This document shows positions 15,374 through 23,430 of a DNA stretch of 23,430 nucleotides, in pieces. The notes beneath the pieces were generated by a model that saw nothing but the letters and a program-made list of their open reading frames with translations, made no database searches and had not been told where the DNA came from. This stretch comes from Acidobacteriota bacterium (GTDB taxonomy: Bacteria > Acidobacteriota > UBA6911 > RPQK01 > JADFOI01): the NCBI GenBank assembly GCA_027295745.1, contig JAPUKI010000124.1:1-23430 (forward strand), read 5' to 3'. Position numbers and translations under genes: made by a program. The stretch's first letter is position 1. Every line of letters begins with the position of its first letter.

Positions 15374-18300
15374 TCATTCACTTTGCGTCTCCGCCGGTGC
15401 ACCACTGAGGGCTTTCTCTGCCTCCACGAGCATCTCGGAGCGCCGATGAACTATCTTCCTTGGTTTTTCTATCAATTCCACGTCCAAAGCCAGGGACTGG
15501 AGTTCCCGGATCAAAACATTGAATGACTCCGGGATTCCAGGATTATAAGTGGACTCACCCTTCACAATCGCCTCATAAATCTTGGCTCGGCCCTGCACAT
15601 CATCCGATTTCGCGGTCAACAACTCCTGAAGGATGTGAGCGGCTCCATAGGCTTCCAGCGCCCAAACTTCCATTTCTCCGAAGCGCTGACCGCCGAACTG
15701 TGCCTTACCGCCCAGAGGCTGTTGGGTAATGAGGCTGTAGGGTCCGATGGAGCGAGCGTGAATCTTGTCGTCCACCAGATGACTGAGTTTGAGCATGTAA
15801 ATGTAGCCAACCGTGACTTCCTGATCAAAACGTTCGCCCGTCATGCCATCACCAAGTACCGTCTTCCCGTTGATGGGCAGGTTTGCCTTTTTCAACTCCT
15901 CCTTGATCTCGTGCTCGCGGGCACCATCAAAGACAGGAGTGGCATACTGCAGTCCCAGAACCTTTGCAGCCCATCCCAGATGGGTTTCCAGGATTTGTCC
16001 CACGTTCATGCGGGAGGGAACCCCCAGAGGATTCAACACGATCTCCACAGGAGTCCCATCGAGAAGATAGGGCATATCCTCTTCGGGAACTATCCGGGCG
16101 ATCACTCCCTTGTTTCCGTGGCGCCCAGCCATCTTGTCGCCGACTGAAAGCTTCCGTTTCATGGCCACGTAAACTTTGACCATCTTGATGACTCCAGGCA
16201 GTAATTCATCGCCTTTCTCCATCCGGCTCAACCGATCCTCATGCAGGGAGCGCAGAATTTCGACCTGACGGTCTGTCTTGACCTCGATTTGAGAAAGCTC
16301 TTTTTGGGCGCTTTTTCCGGTGACGCCAATTTTTCTGAGTTCCTGGTAGCTGAGAGCGTCCAAAGCCTTGCTGTTCAGCCTTCCACCTTTTTTGGCAACC
16401 ACGTTTCCAGCCGCATCGGTCACCTTACTGGTGGTGCTCTTCCCGGATAAAACATCCACAATCCGTTTACTGCTCTCTTCCCTCAGAATGCGAATTTCAT
16501 CTTCCAGGTCCTTCTCCCGGCGTTCAATTTCCTCTTGCTCTATTTGGCGGGCTCTCCCGTCCTTGGTCACACCCTTTCGAGAGAAGATCCTGACATCGAC
16601 AACCGTGCCCTCAATTCCAGGGGGTGTATAGAGCGAAGCGTCCTTGACTTCTCCTGCCTTCTCGCCAAAGATCGCCCGCAGCAACTTTTCTTCGGGTGTC
16701 AGTTGAGTTTCACCCTTGGGCGTAACCTTTCCCACCAGAATTCCGCCCGGCCGGATCTTGGCACCGATGCGGATCACTCCACTCTCATCCAGATCGGTTA
16801 AAATAGACTCACTGACATTGGGAATGTCTCGAGTGATCTCTTCCGGGCCCAGCTTGGTATCGCGGGACTCGACGTCCAGCTCTTCGATGTGGATCGAGGT
16901 GTAGAGGTCCTCCTTGACGAGACGTTCACTGACCAGGATCGCATCTTCAAAGTTGTAGCCTCTCCAGGACATAAATGCCACCAGGACATTTCTTCCCAGT
17001 GCCAACTCCCCTTTTTCGGTACAAGGACCATCAGCCAACACCTGACCTCTTTCAACACGGTCACCTCTTTGGACCAAGGGTTTGTGATTGATACAGGTGT
17101 TTTGATTCGAACGCTTAAACTTGGTCAGCTTGTAAATGTCCACACCCGCGTCTCGAGTCTTCTCTCCATTTTCAGCCAGGACACGCACAATGATCCGTTC
17201 TGCATCAACGCTGTCCACCATGCCTGCCCGTCGACACAGCAGAACTGCTCCTGAGTCTCGGGCGGCAATGAATTCCATTCCCGTACCCACAAGAGGCGCT
17301 TCCGCCTGAACCAAGGGCACCCCCTGCCGCTGCATATTCGATCCCATCAGGGCTCGGTTAGCATCATCGTTTTCCAAAAACGGGATCAAGCTTGCTGCTA
17401 CACTGACTAGCTGCTTGGGACTCACGTCCACATACTCAACTTCTTCTCTCGGGACAAAAAGAAAGTTGCCCTGGTGACGAGCACTGACCCGCTCGCGTAC
17501 AATGCGCCCTCTATTGTCCACTTGGACATTGGCCTGAGCAATGACGTGCTTATCTTCCTCCCAGGCCGTCAAGTAGAAGGCATGGGTCTCGAATTCGGCC
17601 GGTCGCTTCCTCCCCGTCATCTTCTTGTTGACCGCCTCCACTTGCTTCAGCTTATAGACGTCGCCTACCTTGAACTTGGTACTTCCCGCGTTGGTGATCT
17701 TGGCATAGTCCACAATGGTCCCCGAGACGATCTTACGGTAGGGCGATTCGATGAATCCGAACTCGTCAATTTGCGCATAGCAGCTCAAGGAGGAGATCAG
17801 GCCAATATTGGGTCCTTCCGGGGTCTCAACCGGACAGATTCGACCATAGTGGGTCGGATGAACATCCCGCACTTCGAATCCTGCCCTCTCTCGGCTCAAC
17901 CCCCCGGGACCCAATGCAGAGAGCCGCCTTTTATGGGTAATCTCCGAGAGTGGATTGGTCTGGTCCATAAACTGGGAGAGTTGGCTGCTGCCGAAGAACT
18001 CACGAATGGCGGCCATAACGGGCTTGGCGTTGATCAGGTCGTGAGGCATGGCGGTGGCCATTTCCTGATGAACGGACATCTTCTCCTTAATCGCCCTTTC
18101 CATCCTCACCAGACCGATTCGGAACTGATTTTCCAACAACTCACCGACGGCTCGAACGCGACGGTTCCCCAGATGATCAATATCGTCTACAGTCCCAATG
18201 TTCTTCTTTAACTTCAGCAGATACTCGATCACATGATAAAAATCCTGAGGGGTAAGAGTCCGTTCATCCAGAGAAGTATCCAGGTCCAGCTTAATGTTGA

Positions 18301-19705
18301 ATTTCAGTCGGCCCACGCGGGAAAAATCATATTTCCTGGAATCGAAAAACATCCCGTGAAACAGGGCAGTGGCGGTGTCGGTGGTGGGAGGATCACCTGG
18401 ACGCTGCTTGCGATAGATCTCAATCAGAGCATCGTTGCTGTTTTTCACCTGGTCACGCGCTAAGGTAGCGGAGAGCACCTCGCCCACATCATCGCGATCC
18501 GGGAAGAAAATGGAAAACTTTCCAATTCCGGCCTCGATCAAAGAGTTGACGACGGCTCCCGTCACCTCGCTATTCGCTTCCAGGAGAATCTCGCCAGAGG
18601 AGGAATCCACCACTTCGGCACCTGCCAATGCCCCTTCCAAATCTTTAATACCAATCTCCACCTCTTTGACTTTTGCTTTCTGGAGCTTGGCAAAGGCCGC
18701 CTGAGTGAACTTTTTCCCGGCGCCAACCAGAACGGATCTCTTTTTGCCCGGGGTCGGAATATTCTTGCTCAACTTGTTTCCGACGAGATTTTCATCGAGC
18801 TTCCAGAACAGCTTTTCCCCTCTGACTGTGATGGCTGAGATCTTGTAGAAGGTTTTCAGGATTTCTTCATCTGAACCCAAACCCAAGGCACGCAAGAAGA
18901 CAGTGGCCAGAAACTTCCGCTTCCGATCAATGCGCACATACAAGAGATTTTTACTGTCGTATTCAAACTCGACCCAAGAACCCCGGTAGGGAATGATTTT
19001 GGCCAAGAAGTAGCTCTTTAGGGCTCCTGACTCAAAGAAGACACCGGGTGAACGATGAAGCTGACTGACAATCACGCGTTCCGTGCCATTGATGATGAAG
19101 ATCCCGTTCTCAGTCATTAAGGGGAGATCCCCAAAGTAGACTTCCTGCTCCTTGATATCGCGAATGGTTTTAACGTCCGTTTCTTTGTCCTTGTCCCAGA
19201 CCACCAGGCGGATGGTCACCTTCAAGGGGGCGGAATAACTCATACCCCGCTCCTTGCATTCATCAATGTTGTACTTCAGGTTCAGCTGGACCGGATCCCC
19301 GCAATCGTCACACCGCTCGACTTCATTGGGGTTTTTGGACCCGCAGTGCCCACAAATCAGGTCCTCGATTTCGTATGAGTTAAAGCCCAACATCGCTCCG
19401 CACTTGCTGCATTTCCCGCGCAGGTGCTCAAGTCCCTTCAGCTTTCCACACTTGCATTCCCAATCGCCAATGGCATAATCCACAAACTCCAGTGAGGAGG
19501 TGCCACGGAAATCGCTAATCGGAAAAACGGAATGAAACACCGATTGCAGCCCAAAATCCTCCCGTTCAGCGGGCAACAAATCCATCTGGAGGAATCGCCG
19601 GTAGGAATTCTTTTGGACCTTCAGCAAGTTAGGTATGGGGAAAAAGGACTTTCTTTTCGAGAAGTCCACTCTCTCCCGATAAACATTCTTCAGCTGATTA
19701 AACAT
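15374..19705 (-). CDS. rpoB: RNA polymerase beta subunit with a double zinc-ribbon insertion
   Basis: Beta subunit of RNA polymerase, 1443 residues, about 100 longer than E. coli. Rifampicin-pocket residues are the sensitive type: Q578, D581, H591, S596 in SQFMDQ...[10 protein letters not shown]. The catalytic-face blocks ([30 protein letters not shown]) are intact. A coiled-coil-like, charged insertion sits at about 1050-1150 ([20 protein letters not shown]), as in other long beta subunits. Unusual: between VDYAIGD (about 81) and the conserved [14 protein letters not shown] (about 148) lies an extra module with C84-x-C86-x12-C99-x2-C102 and C118-x2-C121-x10-C132-x2-C135. E. coli has only about ten residues here. 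The ATG at 19703-19705 has GGGGAG nine bases upstream. Confidence 0.98.
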   Translation of the reverse strand: MFNQLKNVYRERVDFSKRKSFFPIPNLLKVQKNSYRRFLQMDLLPAEREDFGLQSVFHSVFPISDFRGTSSLEFVDYAIGDWECKCGKLKGLEHLRGKCSKCGAMLGFNSYEIEDLICGHCGSKNPNEVERCDDCGDPVQLNLKYNIDECKERGMSYSAPLKVTIRLVVWDKDKETDVKTIRDIKEQEVYFGDLPLMTENGIFIINGTERVIVSQLHRSPGVFFESGALKSYFLAKIIPYRGSWVEFEYDSKNLLYVRIDRKRKFLATVFLRALGLGSDEEILKTFYKISAITVRGEKLFWKLDENLVGNKLSKNIPTPGKKRSVLVGAGKKFTQAAFAKLQKAKVKEVEIGIKDLEGALAGAEVVDSSSGEILLEANSEVTGAVVNSLIEAGIGKFSIFFPDRDDVGEVLSATLARDQVKNSNDALIEIYRKQRPGDPPTTDTATALFHGMFFDSRKYDFSRVGRLKFNIKLDLDTSLDERTLTPQDFYHVIEYLLKLKKNIGTVDDIDHLGNRRVRAVGELLENQFRIGLVRMERAIKEKMSVHQEMATAMPHDLINAKPVMAAIREFFGSSQLSQFMDQTNPLSEITHKRRLSALGPGGLSRERAGFEVRDVHPTHYGRICPVETPEGPNIGLISSLSCYAQIDEFGFIESPYRKIVSGTIVDYAKITNAGSTKFKVGDVYKLKQVEAVNKKMTGRKRPAEFETHAFYLTAWEEDKHVIAQANVQVDNRGRIVRERVSARHQGNFLFVPREEVEYVDVSPKQLVSVAASLIPFLENDDANRALMGSNMQRQGVPLVQAEAPLVGTGMEFIAARDSGAVLLCRRAGMVDSVDAERIIVRVLAENGEKTRDAGVDIYKLTKFKRSNQNTCINHKPLVQRGDRVERGQVLADGPCTEKGELALGRNVLVAFMSWRGYNFEDAILVSERLVKEDLYTSIHIEELDVESRDTKLGPEEITRDIPNVSESILTDLDESGVIRIGAKIRPGGILVGKVTPKGETQLTPEEKLLRAIFGEKAGEVKDASLYTPPGIEGTVVDVRIFSRKGVTKDGRARQIEQEEIERREKDLEDEIRILREESSKRIVDVLSGKSTTSKVTDAAGNVVAKKGGRLNSKALDALSYQELRKIGVTGKSAQKELSQIEVKTDRQVEILRSLHEDRLSRMEKGDELLPGVIKMVKVYVAMKRKLSVGDKMAGRHGNKGVIARIVPEEDMPYLLDGTPVEIVLNPLGVPSRMNVGQILETHLGWAAKVLGLQYATPVFDGAREHEIKEELKKANLPINGKTVLGDGMTGERFDQEVTVGYIYMLKLSHLVDDKIHARSIGPYSLITQQPLGGKAQFGGQRFGEMEVWALEAYGAAHILQELLTAKSDDVQGRAKIYEAIVKGESTYNPGIPESFNVLIRELQSLALDVELIEKPRKIVHRRSEMLVEAEKALSGAPAETQSE

Positions 19706-19884
19706 GCCTGCATGCTCCCCTTGAGATAGTTATTGTTTTGGATAGTGTAGGCTGCCACGCAAAATGTGACTTCAAACACGTGTGGATATAGCGGAACACA
19801 CGGATATAAGAGAGCAGAGAAAACTCCCAACCGCTTTAGTTTTTAGGCTTTAGCGTCTTAACGTCCCAGACCAGCTCTTAAGGA

Positions 19885-19916
19885 CAAAAAATCAAAAAGG
19901 GGACACAGATCCCCTT
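19885..19916 (-). terminator. Attenuator-type intrinsic terminator between rplL and rpoB
   Basis: On the minus strand AAGGGGA (19897-19903 on the other arm) pairs with TCCCCTT around a six-base loop TCTGTG, and is followed by TTTTTGATTTTTT. It sits within the 312-base rplL-rpoB gap. In E. coli a partial terminator in the same place lowers rpoBC relative to the ribosomal protein genes; the same role is inferred here. Confidence 0.8.
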
Positions 19917-19940
19917 CGGTCCATCTTGACTATGCACACT

Positions 19941-20000
19941 CTATCCTGAGATCGGATAGCTTATCATACTTTATGGGGTGTGACAAGAGCTGCGCTCTTC
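19941..20000 (-). promoter_or_regulatory. Possible rpoB promoter with flanking hairpins
   Basis: On the minus strand TTGTCA (19981-19986) and TAAGCT (19958-19963) are 17 bases apart, with TG one base before the -10 (extended -10). The -35 matches 5/6. It overlaps a short hairpin AAGAGC-GCA-GCTCTT just after rplL. A second hairpin, CTATCC-GATCTCA-GGATAG (19941-19959), covers the expected start. A promoter placed upstream of the attenuator would make rpoBC partly independent of the ribosomal genes. The hairpins could instead be an RNase III-type processing site. The remaining bases to rpoB show no ORF. Confidence 0.4.
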
Positions 20001-20017
20001 CCGGTTTGACCAACTGC

Positions 20018-20407
20018 TCATTTGATCTCGACCGTCGCTCCGACTTCTTCAAATTTCTTTTTGATCCCCTCGGCTTCTTCTTTACTGACACCCTCTTTGA
20101 TGGCCTTTGGAGCTGCTTCCACAAGGTCTTTCGCCTCTTTCAGACCCAGGCTGGTGACCTCGCGCACTGCCTTAATGACATTAATCTTCTTGTCACCGAC
20201 TGCAGTCAAGAGGCACTCAAACTCCGACTGTTCCTCAGCTGCACCTGCCTCCCCTCCAGCCCCCCCAGCTGCAGCCCCGGCCACTGCCACAGGTCCGGCC
20301 ATGGCAGTGATTCCAAACTTCTCTTCCAGCTCCGTCACCAACTGGTTAATGTCTACAATTGATGCCCCTTCAATCCAGCCCATCACATCTTCTCGAGTGA
20401 TCGCCAT
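20018..20407 (-). CDS. rplL: Ribosomal protein bL12 (L7/L12)
   Basis: The 129-residue stalk protein of the 50S subunit, which recruits translation factors. It shows the usual order: an N-terminal dimerisation helix pair (about 1-35), an Ala/Gly-rich hinge ([20 protein letters not shown]) and the C-terminal factor-binding domain ([39 protein letters not shown]). The start has a strong GGGGAGG seven bases upstream, the strongest in this operon, in line with the four-to-six copies of L12 needed per ribosome. It lies 20 bases after rplJ. Confidence 0.98.
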   Translation of the reverse strand: MAITREDVMGWIEGASIVDINQLVTELEEKFGITAMAGPVAVAGAAAGGAGGEAGAAEEQSEFECLLTAVGDKKINVIKAVREVTSLGLKEAKDLVEAAPKAIKEGVSKEEAEGIKKKFEEVGATVEIK

Positions 20408-20427
20408 TGCGAATCCTCCCCTATAAG

Positions 20428-20949
20428 TTAAGTTTTTTCCTTTTTCTCTACCAATTGCTTCAGCACTGAAGCCAGTCCTCTGAGCGGTGACTGCAGCGCA
20501 GTGACCAGCCGCACCAGCGGAGCATTCAGGAGAAACACGAGCTTCTCCAGCAGCTCGGGTCGGGAGGCCATTTTCGCCAGAAGTTCCACCTCACTCGCCG
20601 AGAAGACTTTGCCCTCCACAACCCCGGCTTTAAAAGTCACCTCTGGGTGTTCCCGGATGAACCGTTTGACTACTTTTGCCAGCGCCACCGGATCCCCAAC
20701 GGTGTAGGCAATGGCCGTTGGCCCCTTAAAATGCTCCCGTAGCTGCTCCAGCGACGTCTCCTGAAGGGCCCGCAAGGCGAGCCTATTTTTCACAACCTGG
20801 TACCCACTGTCCACTTTGGAAATCTGGCGGCGAAAATCTGTCTCATCCAACACATTCACGCCCTTGAAATGGATCAACAAGATGCTCTTGTTCGCTTTGA
20901 ACGTCTTGTTGAGTTCCTCAACCAAACTCTGTTTCTGATCTCTATTCAT
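20428..20949 (-). CDS. rplJ: Ribosomal protein uL10
   Basis: The 173-residue base of the L12 stalk. N-terminal rRNA-binding domain: [22 protein letters not shown] and [24 protein letters not shown]-terminal helix for L12 dimers: [23 protein letters not shown]. The ATG at 20947-20949 is set by family length. It has no Shine-Dalgarno: the 35 bases before it are five heptamer units, and the A of the start codon is itself the last base of the last unit. The gap to rplA is only 41 bases, so there is no room for the structured L10-leader that in many bacteria binds L10-L12 to autoregulate this unit. Confidence 0.97.
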   Translation of the reverse strand: MNRDQKQSLVEELNKTFKANKSILLIHFKGVNVLDETDFRRQISKVDSGYQVVKNRLALRALQETSLEQLREHFKGPTAIAYTVGDPVALAKVVKRFIREHPEVTFKAGVVEGKVFSASEVELLAKMASRPELLEKLVFLLNAPLVRLVTALQSPLRGLASVLKQLVEKKEKT

Positions 20950-20983
20950 GTCAGTTGTCAGTTGTCAGTTGTCAGCTGTCAGC
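20949..20983. repeat. Heptamer array forming the rplJ leader
   Basis: Plus-strand units TGTCAGT three times and TGTCAGC twice, exactly adjoining the rplJ start codon. In the transcript it reads GCTGACA, GCTGACA, ACTGACA, ACTGACA, ACTGACA, then TG. It fills nearly all of the rplA-rplJ gap. Confidence 0.95.
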
Positions 20984-20990
20984 TGTTTCC

Positions 20991-21680
20991 TCACATTGCC
21001 TCCACTTGTGCCAGACTGACCTTGATTCCCGGCCCCATTGTGGATGAGACAAAGACCCCCCGCACGTATCGGCCCTTTGCAGAGGCCGGTTTGGCCTGAA
21101 GCACAGCCTCAAGCAGACTGCGAGCGTTTTGAATCAGCTGGTCCCCGGTGAAGGACATTTTCCCAAAGGGGGCATGGATGATACCATTTTTATCGACTCG
21201 GAACTCAACTTTTCCAGCTTTGATATCGGCCACCGCTTTTCCCACCTCAAAGGTCACCGTTCCCACCTTGGGATTCGGCATCAATCCTCTGGGACCCAGC
21301 ACTCGACCCAATTTTCCAACGACTTTCATCACGTCCGGTGTAGCCACCACGGCATCAAACTCCATCCAGCCGCCCTGAATCTTGCTCACCAGGTCTTCAC
21401 CCCCCACAATATCGGCACCCGCTTCTTCGGCCTCTTTCACCTTGTCGGCCGAAGCAATTACGCAGACTCGAACCTTCTTGCCCAGACCATTGGGGAGAAC
21501 CACCGTCCCGCGCACCATCTGATCAGCATGTCTGGGATCCACGCCCAGTCGAACCGACAGCTCGGCCGTTTCGTCAAAGCCAGCAAATTTGACCTCCTGC
21601 ATCAGGTTGATCGCATCTTCCAGCGTACGGTCTCCTTCTTGTACCTTTTCTTTGGCTGCTAGGTATTTCTTTCCCGACAT
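20991..21680 (-). CDS. rplA: Ribosomal protein uL1
   Basis: The 229-residue L1 stalk protein of the 50S subunit, which helps release deacylated tRNA from the E site. Typical blocks: [58 protein letters not shown], and the C-terminal [14 protein letters not shown] prefer ATG at 21678-21680 over GTG two codons upstream (21684-21686), because AAAGG lies seven bases before the ATG but only about a base before the GTG. It follows rplK by ten bases. Confidence 0.97.
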   Translation of the reverse strand: MSGKKYLAAKEKVQEGDRTLEDAINLMQEVKFAGFDETAELSVRLGVDPRHADQMVRGTVVLPNGLGKKVRVCVIASADKVKEAEEAGADIVGGEDLVSKIQGGWMEFDAVVATPDVMKVVGKLGRVLGPRGLMPNPKVGTVTFEVGKAVADIKAGKVEFRVDKNGIIHAPFGKMSFTGDQLIQNARSLLEAVLQAKPASAKGRYVRGVFVSSTMGPGIKVSLAQVEAM

Positions 21681-21690
21681 CGACACACCT

Positions 21691-22116
21691 TTACTCTATG
21701 ACTTCCAGCCCCATGCTGCGAGCAGTCCCCAGAATAATCCGTGAAGCCGCCTCCAGGTCATTGGCAGTCAGATCTACCATCTTGGCCTTGGCGATCTCTT
21801 CCACCTGTTTCATGCTCACCTGCGCCACTTTGTCCTTATTGGGCTCCGCGGAACCTTTAGCGATTCCCGCCGCCCGCTTCAGAAGTACCGCCGCAGGTGG
21901 TGTTTTCGTCACAAACGAGTAGCTTCGATCCTGGTAGACCGTAATGACCGCCGGAATGATCAATCCCTCCTGGTTCTGAGTCTTGGCGTTGAAGGCTTTA
22001 CAGAAATCCATGATATTAACGCCATGCTGACCCAGGGCAGGACCTACCGGAGGTGCGGGTGTCGCCTTCCCAGCCGGAATTTGTAACTTTATTAAAACGA
22101 GTACTTTCTTGGCCAT
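21691..22116 (-). CDS. rplK: Ribosomal protein uL11
   Basis: The 141-residue protein at the GTPase-associated centre of the 50S subunit. It shows [34 protein letters not shown] at the N-terminus and the rRNA-binding C-terminal domain ([44 protein letters not shown]). The open frame extends 20 codons further upstream into nusG. The true start is ATG 22114-22116 ([12 protein letters not shown]), set by family length and by GAGG five bases upstream; this GAGG overlaps the nusG stop TGA, suggesting translational coupling. Confidence 0.98.
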   Translation of the reverse strand: MAKKVLVLIKLQIPAGKATPAPPVGPALGQHGVNIMDFCKAFNAKTQNQEGLIIPAVITVYQDRSYSFVTKTPPAAVLLKRAAGIAKGSAEPNKDKVAQVSMKQVEEIAKAKMVDLTANDLEAASRIILGTARSMGLEVIE

Positions 22117-22123
22117 AGATTCC

Positions 22124-22714
22124 TCACATCTTTTCCACTTGAATGAACTCCAGCTCAACCGGAGTGGCTCGACCAAAGATGGTCACCATCACCTTTACCG
22201 TGTTCCGTTCCAGATTGACATCCTCAACAAGACCAGTAAAGTTGGAGAACGGTCCGTCGATGATTTTCACCGTTTCACCCGTCTCGAACATAAACTTCGG
22301 CTTCGGCTTCTCGTCGGCCGAAGAAACACGGTTCACAACCTGACTCACCTCTTCCTCTGTCAGGGGGGTGGGCTTGTTCCCCTGGCTCACAAATCCAGTG
22401 ACCTTGGGTGTATTTCTCACCACGTGCCAGGTTTCTTCCGTCATGGCCATTTCCACCAGGATATACCCGGGAAAGAAAAGCTTTGAGGTCACCACCTTCT
22501 TCCCACCTTTCATCTCAACCACGTCTTCGGTGGGAATGAGGATCTGCCCAATCTTACCTTCCAGTTCATGGACCTGAACCCGGTTCATCAGGCTTTCTGC
22601 CACCTTCCGTTCAAAGCCGGAATAGGTATGGATGATGTACCACTTTTTTCCCTTTTCCTCGGCCTGAGATGTCGTAATTGTCTTCACCTCACTTTGTGAC
22701 TGCGGCGAAACCAT
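22124..22714 (-). CDS. nusG: Transcription elongation/termination factor NusG
   Basis: A 196-residue NusG. The NGN domain starts at [20 protein letters not shown] and contains the RNA polymerase clamp-binding face. It ends in a KOW motif ([38 protein letters not shown]). It travels with RNA polymerase and links it to Rho or to the leading ribosome. The N-terminal 22 residues before the NGN domain are Ser/Thr/Gln-rich and probably disordered. The ATG at 22712-22714 lies five bases after the secE stop; the Shine-Dalgarno is weak, so coupling to secE is likely. Confidence 0.97.
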   Translation of the reverse strand: MVSPQSQSEVKTITTSQAEEKGKKWYIIHTYSGFERKVAESLMNRVQVHELEGKIGQILIPTEDVVEMKGGKKVVTSKLFFPGYILVEMAMTEETWHVVRNTPKVTGFVSQGNKPTPLTEEEVSQVVNRVSSADEKPKPKFMFETGETVKIIDGPFSNFTGLVEDVNLERNTVKVMVTIFGRATPVELEFIQVEKM

Positions 22715-22719
22715 CCAGT

Positions 22720-22932
22720 CTAGAAAAAGTCAAAGACTTGCCTCACCAGATTTCTCAACAGAATGTCCACCAAAAACAAGTATATCCCGAAAAAGAATAC
22801 CGTAATGATCACAACCAATGTCGTCCCGTAGACTTCCTTTTTGCTGGGCCAGGTGACTTTCCTGAGCTCCGTTTTTACATCACCGTAGAAAGTGATCAAG
22901 TTCCTGGGAGCGTGCCGAACCTTTTCTAACAT
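22720..22932 (-). CDS. secE: Preprotein translocase subunit SecE
   Basis: A 70-residue single-membrane-span SecE that clamps the SecY channel. The conserved amphipathic helix [13 protein letters not shown] precedes the membrane segment [23 protein letters not shown]. The frame is open upstream through the tRNA gene, but the real start is ATG 22930-22932, nine bases after the encoded CCA of tRNA-Trp. No Shine-Dalgarno is present. If the tRNA is cut out of the operon transcript, secE would be left on an mRNA with an approximately nine-base leader. Confidence 0.94.
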   Translation of the reverse strand: MLEKVRHAPRNLITFYGDVKTELRKVTWPSKKEVYGTTLVVIITVFFFGIYLFLVDILLRNLVRQVFDFF

Positions 22933-22941
22933 AAGACTAAA

Positions 22942-23018
22942 TGGCAGGCCAGGAGGGATTCGAACCCCCAACATCCGGTTTTGGAGACCGGCGCTCTACC
23001 AGTTGGAGCTACTGGCCT
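22942..23018 (-). tRNA. trpT: tRNA-Trp (CCA anticodon), CCA encoded
   Basis: The cloverleaf is complete by eye. The acceptor AGGCCAG pairs with CTGGCCT at all seven positions. The D stem is GCTC/GAGC. The anticodon stem is CCGGT/ACCGG around loop CTCCAAA, so the anticodon is CCA. The T arm is GGGGG-TTCGAAT-CCCTC with one G-U pair. The discriminator is G and the terminal CCA is encoded (22942-22944). The position between rpmG and secE is the usual bacterial one. Confidence 0.98.
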
Positions 23019-23026
23019 TAAGTTAA

Positions 23027-23111
23027 ACAACTGACAACTGACAACTGACAACTGACAGCTGACACTGAAGCCCTCTCGTTTGTTGCTCATTGTCAGTTGA
23101 CAGCTGTCAGC
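23027..23111. repeat. Two opposed heptamer arrays between rpmG and tRNA-Trp
   Basis: Units ACAACTG four times and ACAGCTG (23027-23061), then three units in opposite orientation, TGTCAGT, TGACAGC, TGTCAGC (23091-23111). CTGACAGCTG (23052-23061) and CAGCTGTCAG (23101-23110) form a perfect 10-bp stem with a 39-base loop. It sits six bases after the rpmG stop and eight bases before the tRNA 5' end. Confidence 0.88.
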
Positions 23112-23117
23112 CGTTAG

Positions 23118-23267
23118 TTACTTTGTCTCCCGATGCAGTGTGTGGTGTCGACACCACTTACAGTATTTCTTAAGCTCCAGACGCCCCGTAACATTCCTTT
23201 TGTTCTTGGTGGAAACGTAATTCTTTCGTTTGCACTCCGTGCACTGGAACGTGATATTTTCCTGCAT
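23118..23267 (-). CDS. rpmG: Ribosomal protein bL33
   Basis: A 49-residue protein, [12 protein letters not shown] ... [16 protein letters not shown], read directly from the minus strand. It has the two CxxC pairs of the zinc-binding (C+) form of L33: C9-x2-C12 and C36-x2-C39. The usual motif [21 protein letters not shown] is present. GGAAG about ten bases before the ATG may be the ribosome site. It lies between tuf and tRNA-Trp, as in many bacteria. The zinc form implies no zinc-limitation paralogue at this locus. Confidence 0.97.
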   Translation of the reverse strand: MQENITFQCTECKRKNYVSTKNKRNVTGRLELKKYCKWCRHHTLHRETK

Positions 23268-23298
23268 CTTCGTTCAGCTTCCAGGTTTAAAAATCTCC

Positions 23299-23316
23299 TT
23301 CTGGATTCTGGATTCT
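23299..23316. repeat. Short heptamer array between tuf and rpmG
   Basis: TTCTGGA twice plus TTCT, the same unit as in the pilR array (GATTCTG in another phase). It lies in the 61-base tuf-rpmG gap. Confidence 0.65.
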
Positions 23317-23328
23317 CTCTCCTGCCTC

Positions 23329-23430
23329 CTATTCCACTATCTCGGCAATGGTTCCGGCTCCCACCGTGTGCCCGCCCTCACGGATGGCAAAGCGCAGCCC
23401 TTTCTCCATGGCGATGGGCATGATCAGCTT
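23329..23430 (-). CDS. tuf: Elongation factor Tu, C-terminal fragment
   Basis: Only the last 33 residues are present: [20 protein letters not shown] followed by [13 protein letters not shown] and TAG. This is the conserved end of EF-Tu domain III. The gene runs off the right edge and is the most upstream visible gene of the ribosomal/RNA polymerase cluster. Confidence 0.97.
   Translation of the reverse strand, partial: KLIMPIAMEKGLRFAIREGGHTVGAGTIAEIVE

Noticed and set aside
11561..19705. Long antisense open frames opposite rpoC and rpoB (up to 296 codons).
   Set aside because: They lie wholly inside highly conserved coding sequence on the other strand, with no start signals or recognisable products. 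They are a by-product of codon bias.
22117..22176. A 161-residue L11 starting inside nusG.
   Set aside because: L11 begins MAKK; the ATG at 22114-22116 has a good ribosome site and gives the standard 141 residues.
22933..22974. A longer SecE starting at an ATG inside the tRNA-Trp gene (84 residues).
   Set aside because: The extra 14 residues are encoded by the tRNA itself and are not SecE-like. ATG at 22930-22932 fits the family length.

Overview
The window looks like chromosomal core DNA from a diderm (Gram-negative) bacterium. An LpxB-like N-terminus at the left edge implies lipid A synthesis. There is a sigma-54-controlled type IVa pilus locus and a standard tuf-rpmG-tRNA-Trp-secE-nusG-rplKAJL-rpoBC cluster. 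The pilin tail (TGSRYFFADESG...) and the style of RpoB and RpoC remind me of Acidobacteriota. That placement rests on memory of families and was not tested.

Layout. 1-4304, minus strand: hyuB (hydantoinase B), then a menC-like enolase-superfamily enzyme, mnmA (tRNA 2-thiouridylase) and the first 33 codons of lpxB. 4305-4376: a divergent control region built around a perfect 17-bp inverted repeat. 4377-5231, plus: a UbiA/MqnP-type prenyltransferase. 5228-5503: a 276-bp element with imperfect 34-bp terminal inverted repeats and no transposase, i.e. a MITE-like fold-back element. 5632-10904: pilC and pilS (plus), pilR (minus, convergent with pilS) and pilA (plus). pilC and pilA each have a consensus -24/-12 promoter, so PilS/PilR probably drive both. 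10836-11179: a terminator, heptamer repeats and an inverted pair of REP-like palindromes. 11180-23430, minus: rpoC, rpoB, rplL, rplJ, rplA, rplK, nusG, secE, tRNA-Trp, rpmG and the end of tuf, with an attenuator and possible promoter between rplL and rpoB.

Two things stand out. First, RpoB carries an insertion of about 60 residues with eight cysteines arranged as two zinc ribbons. The first ribbon matches the beta-prime (RpoC) N-terminal zinc ribbon of the same genome in spacing and in 13 of 23 residues, as if a piece of RpoC had been copied into RpoB. Second, nearly every gene junction is occupied by short repeats. They are mostly tandem 7-mers with a different 7-mer at each site, plus palindromes and the MITE. 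These repeats supply the stop codon or C-terminal residues of hyuB, the menC-like gene, ubiA, pilR and rpoC, and they occupy the whole leader of rplJ, which has no Shine-Dalgarno sequence. Because 7 is not a multiple of 3, such an array reads the same 21-base cycle in all three frames and can extend a protein in any frame.

Everything here was read by eye. No database search, folding or alignment program was run.
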